The notes: generated by a model not told the origin, from the letters alone. A DNA stretch of 64,000 bases from Symbiodinium natans (GCA_905221605.1 CAJNDS010002638.1:184001-248000); one strand, 5' to 3'; shown: positions 34,721 to 43,492, numbered from the stretch's first letter. Numbers and translations are program-made.

Positions 34721-35215
34721 CTTTCAAGCCGCCCTAGAACCCTGAGCCGGGAGATTGGTCATGCGGATTCTTGAGCGGGCCGGCTTGAGCGAAGCCCTCA
34801 CTCGCATGAACCAGCGTGCTGCAGCACCCAGTAGAAAGTGGCATCTACCCGAGCGAAAAGCTGGAGGATCTGTCCAAGCACACCTGACGTGAGGGAGCTG
34901 GAAGATCCCAAAACAAGAGGTGCAGCCTTGGTGGCCAAACACTTGCTGGATCGCTTGCGCAGCCTCGCTACGCAGCGCTGCTTTGTACGTACTGTTGGTT
35001 AGTAGGGAATGGGAGAATGAGGTACCCTATATACTCCCTCAAAGGGTATGCTGTTGTGAACTTAGGTATGACTTTTAACTGCTTGGTAACCCAGTGGTAC
35101 CCTTTACACTTTTTTGCGTTCAAGGTTCCCTTTCTAAGTAGCCAACCCCAACGAAGGGTAGCCTTATTATGCTTACTGGGTTACCAAGACTGAGGATATT
35201 GGACTGCCCTAAACC

Positions 35216-35284
35216 CTACTTGGAGGTTCATCGTTCTTACAAACCAATGATAACTGTACTATAAGTACCATGAACCTCCAAGTA
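35216..35284. mobile_element. Family A MITE-like element, short copy
   Basis: Perfect-looking ends CTACTTGGAGGTTCAT and ATGAACCTCCAAGTA with a reduced interior, about half the length of copies 1 and 2. Confidence 0.65.
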
Positions 35285-36376
35285 AACCCTAAAGACTCTC
35301 TGGGTTTGCAACATGATACCGGCGTGGGGATCGGACAAGGAGTCGGGGGGGGGGGGGGGGGGGGGGGTTAGGGTTTAGGGTTCAGGGTTTCGGGCTGAAA
35401 TTTAGGGTTTAGGGTGTAGGGACGCCCCCGTAAGCACCAGCAAGGAGTTGGCAGTCTGGAGGGTCTTGTGTTTTGGAGAGCCCTGAACTCTTTAACCCTA
35501 AACCCCAAACCTTAAAACCCTAAGCCCCCAATCCCCGACCCTAAACCTCAAACTCCCCCTAAACCTCTAAACCCCAAACTCTAACCCGAAACCATCCAAA
35601 AACCCCAACACCTCAACCCCTACGTCCCTACACCACATCCCCCGAACCCCTAAACCGCAAAACCCCCAAACCCTAAACTTCTAAACCCTACCCCTAAAGC
35701 CCTGAACCCCAGACCGTAAACCTGTAAACCCTACCCCTAAACCCCTCAACCCCAGGCCCCAAACCTCTAAACCCTACCCCTAAACCCCTAAACCCCCAAA
35801 CCCTAAACCCCAAAACCCCAAAACCCCAGAACCCTACACCTCTAAACCCCAAAACCCCCAAACTCTAAAACCCTACCCCTAAACTCTGGGCATCATCGCC
35901 TTCCGTTGAACCCTAAACCTATGCCATAAGCCTCTATGCCCTGAACCCTAAACCCGAAACCATAAACCCTAAACCCTAAACCCTAAACCCATCCTCCAGG
36001 GCCACCGCCCGAGCGCGTCACTCCCGCGCCTTCCGCAGCCACGTCCCTCGACCCCAAGTTGCTTTGTAGGGTTTAGGGTTTAGGGTTTAGGGGTTCGGGC
36101 TCCCTAGATATGTAGGCCTTTGAGTACTTGTATATTCTCGCGTATTGGGTTTAAGAGGATCATACTTAGGAACATGTTTCATCTCAGAAGGTTTAAAGGC
36201 CCAGACTAGGTAGCTTTTGTTTGCTTTTACTGTTACGAGTTACTTCTTTCATTGTTCATTCTTCTAGGCTGTGTGTGTCTGTGGTTCCTTTGGTGCTGTT
36301 TTTGGGGGAGGGACGAGGGGTGGGGAGGCATCTACCGGGGGAAGTTTGACCCTAAACCCTAAACGAGGGGGGGGGA
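35285..36376. other. Host flank left of the integrated element
   Basis: Holds a 23-base G run (about 35345-35367), a long degenerate CCCTAAA/CCCCAAA tract (35480-35890) and a GC-rich segment after (CCCTAAA)4 near 35991-36068 that could be a terminal exon (frame stops at TAG before TTTAGGG repeats). The flank ends in a G-rich tract next to CCCTAAACCCTAAAC. Confidence 0.45.
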
Positions 36377-36381
36377 AGGGG
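36377..36381 (+). repeat. Left target-site duplication AGGGG
   Basis: AGGGG abuts the left inverted repeat and recurs at 57340-57344 directly after the right one. If AA is counted in, seven bases match. Mavericks/Polintons usually make 5-6 bp duplications through their rve integrase. Confidence 0.7.
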
Positions 36382-36863
36382 AAAAAATAGTAAAAAGGGG
36401 GATTCTCGGGTCAGTAGGGTTAGGTGTTGCTGTGTCTGCTTCATTCTTTGTCTTTCATCATTGTCACCTATCTTTTCTCATTCTTTGTTGCTGTTGCGTT
36501 TTCATTTCTTGCTCTCTGGGGTCTGGTTTCTTGCTGTGGTCGTCTTATTCGTTTTTTCTTAGGGGTGTCTCATTCGTTTCGTCTGGGTTTGCTTCCTCAT
36601 TCGTTTTAGTGCTTCACCCTAGGAGTAATAATTTAATTTAAGTATTTGTCTAGTCTGTTATGTTTTCATTTTTAGGCCTAGTAGTTATTCTTAACTTTTG
36701 GTTTTGGTAGGTTTATTCGTTATTTTCGGTCTCTGGGTTAGACTATAATTGACTTTAGTTAGGCGGTTCGTAGAAAAGCCTAACATAAAGCCTAGTCTGG
36801 GCTTAGTGTGGTCTAGACATTCCCTAACTTTTGGTTATTCCTAGGGTTTATGGGTGGTTCAAC
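36382..36863 (+). repeat. Left terminal inverted repeat (482 bp)
   Basis: Position L pairs with 93720-L on the other side, so 36382-36863 is the inverse of 56857-57338. By eye I found one difference (T at 36855, C on the inverted copy), and the right end has one extra A/T in its terminal run. Small open frames inside are identical in both copies and are probably not genes. Confidence 0.95.
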
Positions 36864-36864
36864 G

Positions 36865-36892
36865 ATAATATTTTATTTGATACTAATATTAT
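36865..36892. terminator. AT hairpin at the end of the left zinc-finger gene
   Basis: ATAATATT and AATATTAT form an 8-bp stem with a 12-nt loop. The minus-strand stop codon (36889-36891) lies in the stem. Confidence 0.5.
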
Positions 36893-37242
36893 GGTTGCTC
36901 TAATTGCTTTCTACCTCTGTATCTGATTGTGTTTAATATATTACGTTCATGACTTTTAGTTTTTTCATGGTTCGATTTATCTTTTAATTTAATGGTCTTT
37001 AAACAATAAGGACATTCTATAGCTAGTTTCCTAAATTCTTTATCATATTCCTTCTTCTTATCTTTATTTTCTTGATAATATTCTTTTGCTTTCTCCCTAA
37101 GTTCTTCTCGGTGGTTCTCTCTATATCTTGCTTTTTCTTCTAAACATTGGATACATAGTTTTCTGTCAGGTCTATAGTTGTCTAGGGTTTTAGACTTTTT
37201 ACATTTTGAGCATTGCTTACATTCTTGGTTCATATTCTCCAT
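36889..37242 (-). CDS. Zinc-finger protein with basic helical linker
   Basis: The 117-residue product has a Cys cluster near its N-terminus (C-x2-C-x2-C, then C-x2-C), a long Lys/Glu-rich helix and a C-terminal C-x2-C-x11-H-x5-H finger, ending in a basic tail. The linker-plus-finger part resembles the C-terminus of the GIY-YIG protein at 43525, so both may share a DNA-binding module. I start at the ATG at 37242 because a promoter box like that of the 55754 gene (TTTAAAGAC, then GCCCCAGTATAT) lies directly upstream. A longer version from 37317 would use residues encoded in the 22-bp repeat array. Probably a non-structural DNA-binding protein; no exact family assigned. Confidence 0.65.
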   Translation of the reverse strand: MENMNQECKQCSKCKKSKTLDNYRPDRKLCIQCLEEKARYRENHREELREKAKEYYQENKDKKKEYDKEFRKLAIECPYCLKTIKLKDKSNHEKTKSHERNILNTIRYRGRKQLEQP

Positions 37243-37260
37243 ACCATATACTGGGGCGTA

Positions 37261-37269
37261 GTCTTTAAA
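37261..37269 (-). promoter_or_regulatory. TTAAAG-class box, left zinc-finger gene
   Basis: TTTAAAGAC on the minus strand, 18 nt before the ATG at 37242, followed by TA, CGCCCCAG and TATATGG. Nearly the same order of pieces precedes the gene at 55754. Confidence 0.5.
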
Positions 37270-37291
37270 CCATTTTGGGGCACTTGTTATG

Positions 37292-37379
37292 TCAAACCCC
37301 GACCCTCGGGATTTCAAACCCGAACCCTCGGGATTTCAAACCCGAACCCTCGGGATTTCAAACCCCAACCTCGGGGATT
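37292..37379 (+). repeat. 22-bp tandem array 1 (four units)
   Basis: Four exact 22-bp steps at 37292, 37314, 37336 and 37358. Each unit has TCAAACCC, then GAACCCTCGGG, then ATT, with a small internal palindrome (CCCNNGGG type). It lies just inside the left inverted repeat. Confidence 0.9.
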
Positions 37380-37418
37380 AGGTGCTTTTCCCCTTATAAA
37401 TACACTTAAAAAACCCTC
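37380..37418. promoter_or_regulatory. Spacer with TATA-like sequence between 22-bp arrays
   Basis: A 39-bp spacer containing CCCCTTATAAATACACTT. A TATA box here could serve the leftward gene or act as part of an origin-like region. No transcript evidence is available from the sequence. Confidence 0.3.
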
Positions 37419-37506
37419 CCAAACCCCAACCTCGGGGATTTCAAACCCCAACCTCGGGGATTTCAAACCCCAACCTCGGGGATTTCAATCCCGAACCCTC
37501 GGGATT
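37419..37506 (+). repeat. 22-bp tandem array 2 (four units)
   Basis: Four further 22-bp units (37419, 37441, 37463, 37485), mostly the AACCTCGGGG version, the last reverting to the GAACCCTCGGG version of array 1. Confidence 0.9.
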
Positions 37507-37530
37507 TTGACCCCTGAAGGAGCGACGACA

Positions 37531-37870
37531 TATGGAAAACGCTGACAAAAACAAGCGAAACAAATAAAAACATCAATTTTGAAAATACTGATTATAGAGG
37601 ACGGACTAAAAACACCTATCCGAGGGAAAAATCACAACCAAAACCAACAAGAAAGCAAAAACGCCCGAAAAAACATGGGAAACACTGACAAAAACAAGCG
37701 AAACAAATAAACACATCAATTTTGAAAATACTGATTATAGAGGACGGAATAAAAACACATATCCGAGGGAAAAATCACAATCAAAACCTACAAAGCACAC
37801 AAAACACACGAAAAACATAGGGAAAACACTGACAAAAACAAGCGAAAAAATCAAAAACGACAATTTTTAA
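37531..37870 (+). repeat. 143-bp direct repeats (about 2.4 copies)
   Basis: CTGACAAAAACAAGCGAAA recurs at 37542, 37685 and, truncated after GCGAAA, 37829, a spacing of 143-144 bp. Copies 1 and 2 share TTTTGAAAATACTGATTATA, GAGGACGGA and ATCCGAGGGAAAAATCACAA. A-rich and without a gene; with the 22-bp arrays it forms a ~0.6-kb iteron-like region before the polymerase gene. Confidence 0.85.
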
Positions 37871-37974
37871 AATCATATTTCTAAAGGAGGTAGTTTTGAA
37901 ACACCAACCCGAGCGTCGTGTTTCAACCCTAAACCCAAAACCCAGACCCACCAACCCAAACCCGTGCCCAAAAC

Positions 37975-37983
37975 TACTTAAAG
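37975..37983 (+). promoter_or_regulatory. TTAAAG-class box, DNA polymerase gene
   Basis: TACTTAAAG, 20 nt before the ATG, followed by CGACTATATAGTAT. The identical nonamer lies 20 nt before the 56484 start. Confidence 0.55.
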
Positions 37984-38003
37984 AAAAAACGACTATATAG
38001 TAT

Positions 38004-41000
38004 ATGGTAGAACCGGATTATGGTCATATAATGGACTACCTAATAAGTAGTCGCATAGGCAACATAAAAACGCGCGGGAACAAAGAACTCAACAAGGTTA
38101 TTATAGATGAAAAGGAATACACATATAACAAAGAAAAACCACTTTCAAATAGATTAAAGAAGAAACTCAGGACAGTATCCAAAACACAGGGTTTTAAACG
38201 ATATGATATATTAAAGACGGCAACGAAAGGCATAGCAATTAGAAAGGCATTGAAGAAATATGTTATTAGTAAAAAAGCAAGGGTCACAAATGAAACAAGT
38301 GCCTTTAAACGATATGCCAACTCATATTCTATTTCAAACATATCACCATTATTAAAGGGAACAAGAGGACTAACACATTTAAAATATCAAGAACCAAGAT
38401 TAAGGGAGTTTTTAGACAAGAACAACAATATGAAAATTAGGATTGATACAGACGTCGCTTTTACACATATAGAAATGGAAGAACAAGCGGTTTTTAAAAT
38501 TACAAGCAGAATTTATACAATTAACAACCCAGAAGAATTAAAGAACGCAGTGGATAATATGGCGTCAGACATAGAAATTCTCATAGGAAACTCAGCACTC
38601 AACAAATCAGGATATAAAATAGACCACATTGAAAAAATCACAATCCATTACGACAAATACAACCCGACAAGGGCGGGTAAGTATATTGAATTACCTAAAT
38701 GGATTGCTACTAAAAAGGCGTGTATTAATATTAAGAACGACGACGACTATTGTTTCAAATACTGCGTCCAATCCAGATTTTACGAGATAATGAAGAAAGA
38801 CCACCCCGACAGGATGTATCATTACAACAAACTAAAAGAAAATGGTAATTTAATAAAATGGGAAGGTGTAGAGTTTCCAGCATCTAATGAAGACATCGAC
38901 ACCTTTGAAGAAATAAACGACAGAGCAATATCAGTTAATGTTTATGCCATTGACCCGAACGGCACCAATTCAATAGTAGTTAATAGAATTTCTAAAATTA
39001 AGAATCCCTCGTGTCACGTTAATTTACTACTTTTAGAAGAGGATAATAATAACCATTATGTTTTAATAAAGGACTACAGCCGTTTAATGGGAGCACAATC
39101 AAACAAGCACAGAGAAAAACTATTTCATTGTAGATACTGCCAACACGGTTTTAACAAGGAGTCATTACTTAACAATCATTTATTAAAAGGATGTATGACG
39201 CACGAAATCCAACAAATAGTAATGCCAAAAGAAGACGAAAAAATGAGTTTCCAAAAGCATTACAAGAAACTTAAGTGCCCTTATGTTATTTATGGTGACT
39301 TTGAGTGTTTAACAACCCCTTCGTCGGAAGGAATAAAGGGCACCTATCAACATCATAAACCCTGCGGTTTTATGCTTAATGTAATTAATAGCATAACCAA
39401 CGAAGCAACACCTTATTTATACAGAGGTGAAGATTGTATGGATAGATTCTGTTCAACCATTAATAAAATAAAAGAAGAGATTATGGACAAGATGAAGGAG
39501 AATAAGAAATTACAATGGACAACCAGACAACAAGAAGAGCACAAAAAGGAAAAACTTTGTTTTATATGTGGTGGCAAATTCAACCCGAAAGACCCAGCAA
39601 AAACTAAAGTCGCCGACCACTGCCACTTTACGGGTCAATATAGAGGCGCCGCACACAACAAATGTAATTTAGACTATTGTTTCAAATACTTTAAAATACC
39701 AGTATTTTTTCACAACCTTAAAAACTACGACGCTCACCTAATAATATCACATATGGAGAAGCTAAATAAGAACAAGGACAAGATAAGCGTAATAGCGCAG
39801 AACAGCGAGAAGTTTGTAACATTTACGGTTGATAATCTAGAGTTTAAGGACAGTTTTAGTTTCTTATCTTCTTCATTGGATAAGTTAGTTAAATTAACGA
39901 AATATGAAGATAATAATAAGAGGGATGAGTGGCAGAATGGATTCAATTTTAGTAAGAAGAGCGTTTATGTAAATGATGATACTGATTTAGATTTATTAAC
40001 GGATAAGGGAGTTTATCCCTATGATTATTTTACTGATTTTAATAGATTTAATGAAACATCACTACCTAAAATAGAGGACTTCTACAGCAAATTAACAGAA
40101 GAAGGGATTAAACAATCGGAATACGATAGAGCAAATAAGATATGGGAACATTTTAAGATAAAAAACCTAGGCCAGTATCATGACTTATACTTACAGACTG
40201 ATGTTTTATTACTAACGGATGTCTTTGAGAACTTTAGAAAGACTTGTTTAGTTGATTATGGATTAGACCCCGCTCATTACATAACATTGCCTAATTTTAG
40301 TTGGGATGCGATGCTACTTAAAACAGGCATTGAACTAGAACTGATTTATGATGAAGACATCTATAAGATGGTTGAAAGCGGGTTGCGTGGTGGGATGTGC
40401 CAGACAAGCTTAAGAAAATGTGAAGCAAATAACCCCTATATGGGAGAGCACTACGACGAAAGTAAAGAAACATCCTACATTAATTATTTAGATGCTAATA
40501 ACCTATATGGTTTAGCAATGTGCCAGAAACTACCCTACAAAGGCATCAAGTTTATTAACGATACAAGTAACTTTACAGAAGAGGAGATATTAAATTATGA
40601 TAATGGCAACGAAGGTTATATTTTAGATGTTGATTTAGAATACCCTAAAGAACTACACGATAAACATGTTGATTATCCACTAGCACCGCAGATAATGAAT
40701 GTAAATGCTAATATGTTGAGCGATTGTCAGAAGGAAATATACAAGTCATACCACCAGAACAAGGAACCAAAAGATGAACAAACGAAGAAGTTAATATTAA
40801 ATGTTATGGATAAGTCTAATTATGTATTACATATTAATATTTTAAAGTATTACTTAAAACAAGGGTTGAAACTGAAAAAGGTCAATAGGGTAATAGAATT
40901 CAAACAGAAGGAGTGGTTAAAACCGTGGATTGACTTCAACACCGAGAAGAGAAAACAAGCAACGTCGGACTTTGAAAAGGATAAATATAAATTAATGAAC

Positions 41001-41765
41001 AACGCGGTCTATGGAAAAACGATGGAGAATGTAAGGGAACATATAAACTTTGAACTGGTGGATACACAGGAACGTTACGCTAAATGCGTTAATAATCCTA
41101 CCTTCAAGCACAGGCACATTATTAACGAAAATCTGGTAGGAGTGGAGAAGTTAAAAGAGAAGGTCAAACTGAATAAACCTATATATGTTGGAATGAGTAT
41201 ATTAGACTTAAGTAAGTTACATATGTATTCATTTTATTATGATGTCCTAAAAGAGAAGTATAATGAAAATATTAGGTTAGTTTATACCGATACTGATAGT
41301 TTCGTTATTCATACTAAAACTAAAGATATATACGATGACTTCAAAGAAATTAATGACCAGATGGACTTCAGCGCTTATGATAGAAATCATAAATGCTACG
41401 ACCCAACAAACAAGAAGGTGTTAGGAAAGTTTAAGGACGAATGCGATGGTAAAATAATAACACACTTCATAGGATTAAAACCTAAATCATACGCCTTCAA
41501 GGTATTAAATGAAGTCAAGGAGGAGAAGAAGTCAAAAGGCATAGTGAAGCATAAAGTTAAGAAGGAACTAACCTATAACCAATACGAAGATACACTGATA
41601 GAAAACAGAAGTGATACAGTCAGTTTCAACACGATTAGAAGCAAGAACCACAACATATATACTATAAACCAAGTGAAGCAATGTTTATCATCATTCGATA
41701 ATAAGAGATATTATATAGATAGTGTTAATAGTCTGCCTTATGGGCATTTTAGGATTAGTGTTTAA
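38004..41765 (+). CDS. polB: Protein-primed family B DNA polymerase
   Basis: A 1253-residue polymerase that would replicate the element from its protein-primed ends. Exonuclease motifs: Y430-GDFE (ExoI, D432/E434), H570-NLKNYDAH (ExoII, D576) and Y725-HDLYLQTD (ExoIII, D733). Polymerase motifs: D830-ANNLYG (A), K996 to N999-NAVYG (B) and Y-T-D1096-TDS (C). A zinc finger sits just before ExoI, and a C519-x2-C ... DHCH541 ... C554 HNH/endonuclease-VII-like insertion lies between ExoI and ExoII, as in other Maverick polymerases. Residues ~225-360 (DDDYC250FKYC ... H351YVLIKD357) match the conserved Maverick N-terminal region and could be a papain-fold cysteine protease relic; that part is inference. 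Length is normal for the family and no break is seen. Confidence 0.95.
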   Translation: MVEPDYGHIMDYLISSRIGNIKTRGNKELNKVIIDEKEYTYNKEKPLSNRLKKKLRTVSKTQGFKRYDILKTATKGIAIRKALKKYVISKKARVTNETSAFKRYANSYSISNISPLLKGTRGLTHLKYQEPRLREFLDKNNNMKIRIDTDVAFTHIEMEEQAVFKITSRIYTINNPEELKNAVDNMASDIEILIGNSALNKSGYKIDHIEKITIHYDKYNPTRAGKYIELPKWIATKKACINIKNDDDYCFKYCVQSRFYEIMKKDHPDRMYHYNKLKENGNLIKWEGVEFPASNEDIDTFEEINDRAISVNVYAIDPNGTNSIVVNRISKIKNPSCHVNLLLLEEDNNNHYVLIKDYSRLMGAQSNKHREKLFHCRYCQHGFNKESLLNNHLLKGCMTHEIQQIVMPKEDEKMSFQKHYKKLKCPYVIYGDFECLTTPSSEGIKGTYQHHKPCGFMLNVINSITNEATPYLYRGEDCMDRFCSTINKIKEEIMDKMKENKKLQWTTRQQEEHKKEKLCFICGGKFNPKDPAKTKVADHCHFTGQYRGAAHNKCNLDYCFKYFKIPVFFHNLKNYDAHLIISHMEKLNKNKDKISVIAQNSEKFVTFTVDNLEFKDSFSFLSSSLDKLVKLTKYEDNNKRDEWQNGFNFSKKSVYVNDDTDLDLLTDKGVYPYDYFTDFNRFNETSLPKIEDFYSKLTEEGIKQSEYDRANKIWEHFKIKNLGQYHDLYLQTDVLLLTDVFENFRKTCLVDYGLDPAHYITLPNFSWDAMLLKTGIELELIYDEDIYKMVESGLRGGMCQTSLRKCEANNPYMGEHYDESKETSYINYLDANNLYGLAMCQKLPYKGIKFINDTSNFTEEEILNYDNGNEGYILDVDLEYPKELHDKHVDYPLAPQIMNVNANMLSDCQKEIYKSYHQNKEPKDEQTKKLILNVMDKSNYVLHINILKYYLKQGLKLKKVNRVIEFKQKEWLKPWIDFNTEKRKQATSDFEKDKYKLMNNAVYGKTMENVREHINFELVDTQERYAKCVNNPTFKHRHIINENLVGVEKLKEKVKLNKPIYVGMSILDLSKLHMYSFYYDVLKEKYNENIRLVYTDTDSFVIHTKTKDIYDDFKEINDQMDFSAYDRNHKCYDPTNKKVLGKFKDECDGKIITHFIGLKPKSYAFKVLNEVKEEKKSKGIVKHKVKKELTYNQYEDTLIENRSDTVSFNTIRSKNHNIYTINQVKQCLSSFDNKRYYIDSVNSLPYGHFRISV

Positions 41766-41768
41766 ATC

Positions 41769-41794
41769 TTCTAATATTTTAATTAATATTAGAA
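41769..41794. terminator. AT hairpin after the polymerase gene
   Basis: TTCTAATATT, a 6-nt loop and AATATTAGAA form a perfect 10-bp stem starting 4 nt after the stop codon. Similar hairpins end other element genes. Confidence 0.55.
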
Positions 41795-41965
41795 CATTTG
41801 ACGAGCAATGGGCAATAGGGGCACAACTCCAAACTAATTAACCATTACCGCACTCTTATGATACGCTTATGGTATGGTGAAACACACGGGGAATGAACAA
41901 ATGATGTCTGGGGCTTATGGCACTATACAACTGTCAAATATACATATCAATAATACTTTAAGTGA
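41795..41965. other. Non-coding spacer
   Basis: About 170 bp of less AT-rich sequence between the polymerase hairpin and the next leftward gene. No open frame, tRNA or repeat was recognised. Confidence 0.4.
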
Positions 41966-42178
41966 TTATTTTAACAATTCATGTAATTGATAAAATTCAA
42001 ACAACAATTTAAATCGTTTCTTATACTGACTTAAATGCTGATAATCCTCTAGTTCATCTATTATAGCACTTAACCTAGCGTTATACATTCTTATCTTTCT
42101 TCTTTCAATTAACCAAGCGCTTTTGTTTTCTTTCTTTTCTTTACTAGGATATAGGCAGTCCATCATATAAATTAACAT
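41966..42178 (-). CDS. Small helical protein, unknown
   Basis: 70 residues, basic and helix-rich (WLIERRKIRMYNARLSAIID, ending QLHELLK). The start is preceded by GGATTAATATAT, the TATA-like leader common in this element. It lies six bases from the stop of the next leftward gene and probably shares its transcription. No family recognised. Confidence 0.55.
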   Translation of the reverse strand: MLIYMMDCLYPSKEKKENKSAWLIERRKIRMYNARLSAIIDELEDYQHLSQYKKRFKLLFEFYQLHELLK

Positions 42179-42183
42179 ATATA

Positions 42184-42513
42184 TTAATCCATACCATTTA
42201 AGGTATTTTGTTTCAATTGACTTACTTCTTTTTCTATACTTACAATCTTTTCATCCATAATCTTATCTATTTTGTTTTCAAGTATTTCTATTCTTTGCTC
42301 AATTGTTAGTGTTCTTGGTTGGATTGGTGGTGTAATCTCCCTATTACCGAAACCGAGTGAGAAGGTTTCAATATTTTCCTCAACTATTGTTTTTCCGCTT
42401 TCTTCAGTTAAAATCTTCTTTGACTTGCGAAACAGGTTTTTCTTACATCTACAAGCTAAACAAAACAGACCTTCTTTATTAATCTTAATACCACCCTGAT
42501 TTTTCTCTTCCAT
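42184..42513 (-). CDS. Cys-motif and coiled-coil protein, unknown
   Basis: 109 residues. An N-terminal C-x2-C-x-C (FCLACRCKK) is followed by a basic patch and, after a Pro-rich hinge (TPPIQPR), a C-terminal coiled coil (IEQRIEILENKIDKIMDEKI). A trimeric or dimeric virion or regulatory role is possible, but function is unknown. TCTA lies 10 nt before the ATG. Confidence 0.6.
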   Translation of the reverse strand: MEEKNQGGIKINKEGLFCLACRCKKNLFRKSKKILTEESGKTIVEENIETFSLGFGNREITPPIQPRTLTIEQRIEILENKIDKIMDEKIVSIEKEVSQLKQNTLNGMD

Positions 42514-42518
42514 TTATT

Positions 42519-42680
42519 TTAAGTAGATTTCTTACTATTTTTCAAACAAATAATAACTGACTTTACAAACTCTAATGATAAATAACAACATCTTTTAATT
42601 TTATTATCAGTTATTACCTGTTGCTCTATTACTTCTAAACCATTTATGGTTTCAATATAAGTATCATACTTCGTATCCAT
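42519..42680 (-). CDS. 53-residue small protein, unknown
   Basis: A short leftward frame starting MDTKYDTYIETINGLEVIEQ and ending LKNSKKST. Its ATG is preceded by TTTAAATATATATA, the usual element start context, and it exactly fills the gap between the 42184 gene and the ATPase, which argues that it is real. The stop codon lies 6 nt from the next gene's ATG. Family unknown. Confidence 0.45.
   Translation of the reverse strand: MDTKYDTYIETINGLEVIEQQVITDNKIKRCCYLSLEFVKSVIICLKNSKKST
42524..42527 (-). promoter_or_regulatory. TCTA-class motif, 42184-42513 gene
   Basis: TCTA on the minus strand, 10 nt upstream of the ATG, overlapping the end of the 53-residue gene. Confidence 0.35.
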
Positions 42681-42704
42681 TATATATATTTAAATCATAT
42701 AATT

Positions 42705-42708
42705 TCTA
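42705..42708 (+). promoter_or_regulatory. TCTA-class motif, packaging ATPase gene
   Basis: TTTCTAATTATTAATAATG: TCTA lies 10 nt before the ATG. Very similar leaders precede the penton and integrase genes. Confidence 0.5.
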
Positions 42709-42718
42709 ATTATTAATA

Positions 42719-43492
42719 ATGAGTGAAACAATACCAAAAGTGGAACCGATAGACATACCCGAATATAAATATAAAAATAGCAAATACGAAATGATGCCTA
42801 ACTTACCCGCTAGGATGCTATGCGTCGCTTCTTCAACTGGAGGAAAGACGGTGCTCATTCAAAATCTAATATTGAAAATCTACCGTGGTTCATTTGAAAG
42901 AATATACATATTTTCACCTAGTGTTCATGTTGATGACACTTGGAAGGCAGTTAAGAAATATATAAGCGATGTTATGAAGGTGGATACTGAGAAGGAACAG
43001 GTATATTATGAAGACTATGACCCCATAGCACTGAAGAAGATAATAGACACCCAGCATAAAGTCATTGATTTTCAAAAGAAGAACAAACAAAAGGATTTAT
43101 TTAGTATTTTAATAGTGGTGGATGACTTTAGTGACGACCCACGGTTCGTAAGATATTCAAATATTTTACATGGTTTATTCACTCGCGGAAGACATAACGC
43201 AGTGAGCGTCATCTTATCCACACAGAAATACAATGTACTGGCACCGATAATTCGCTTAAATAGCAGTGCTTTATTCATCTTCCGGCTTAAGAATATGAAT
43301 GAAGTCAATAGTTTTTTAGATGAAAATAGTGCCCTAGTGGATAAAAAAGCTTTATATGATATGTATCAGCAGGCGGTCAATGATGCTCCTTATTCATTCT
43401 TCTATATTAATACAAATGCTAAAGATGTTAATCACATGTTTTATATACGCTTTGAAAAACGCTTTGAAATTGATAGTGATGAAACGGTTTAA
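42719..43492 (+). CDS. A32-like (FtsK/HerA) genome-packaging ATPase
   Basis: 257 residues. Walker A is A37-SSTGGKT44, Walker B ILIVVDD ending at D136, then TRGRHNAVSVILSTQ with the sensor Gln169. These match the packaging ATPases of Mavericks, PLVs, virophages and large DNA viruses, which pump the genome into the capsid. The length is typical and the ORF complete. It is followed 32 nt later by the GIY-YIG gene on the same strand. The TCTA-type upstream motif places it with the virion genes. Confidence 0.93.
   Translation: MSETIPKVEPIDIPEYKYKNSKYEMMPNLPARMLCVASSTGGKTVLIQNLILKIYRGSFERIYIFSPSVHVDDTWKAVKKYISDVMKVDTEKEQVYYEDYDPIALKKIIDTQHKVIDFQKKNKQKDLFSILIVVDDFSDDPRFVRYSNILHGLFTRGRHNAVSVILSTQKYNVLAPIIRLNSSALFIFRLKNMNEVNSFLDENSALVDKKALYDMYQQAVNDAPYSFFYINTNAKDVNHMFYIRFEKRFEIDSDETV

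Noticed and set aside
36424-36641. Two overlapping open frames in the left inverted repeat, identical in the right one (57079-57296)
   Set aside because: They are duplicated only because the repeats are identical, are Phe/Ser-rich and lack the promoter motifs of the other genes.
37243-37317. N-terminal extension of the left zinc-finger gene to an ATG at 37317
   Set aside because: The first residues would be encoded by a 22-bp repeat unit, and the promoter-like box would lie inside the coding region.
37292-37506. The 22-bp arrays as a CRISPR array
   Set aside because: Units are directly contiguous with no variable spacers, and the setting is an eukaryotic virus-like element.
39734-39946. Antisense open frames inside PolB and other element genes
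   Set aside because: They are shadows of well-supported genes on the other strand and have no start context or domain pattern.
41795-41965. tRNA or other structured RNA in the spacer after PolB
   Set aside because: No cloverleaf or conserved tRNA boxes could be recognised by eye; no RNA genes are claimed anywhere in the window.
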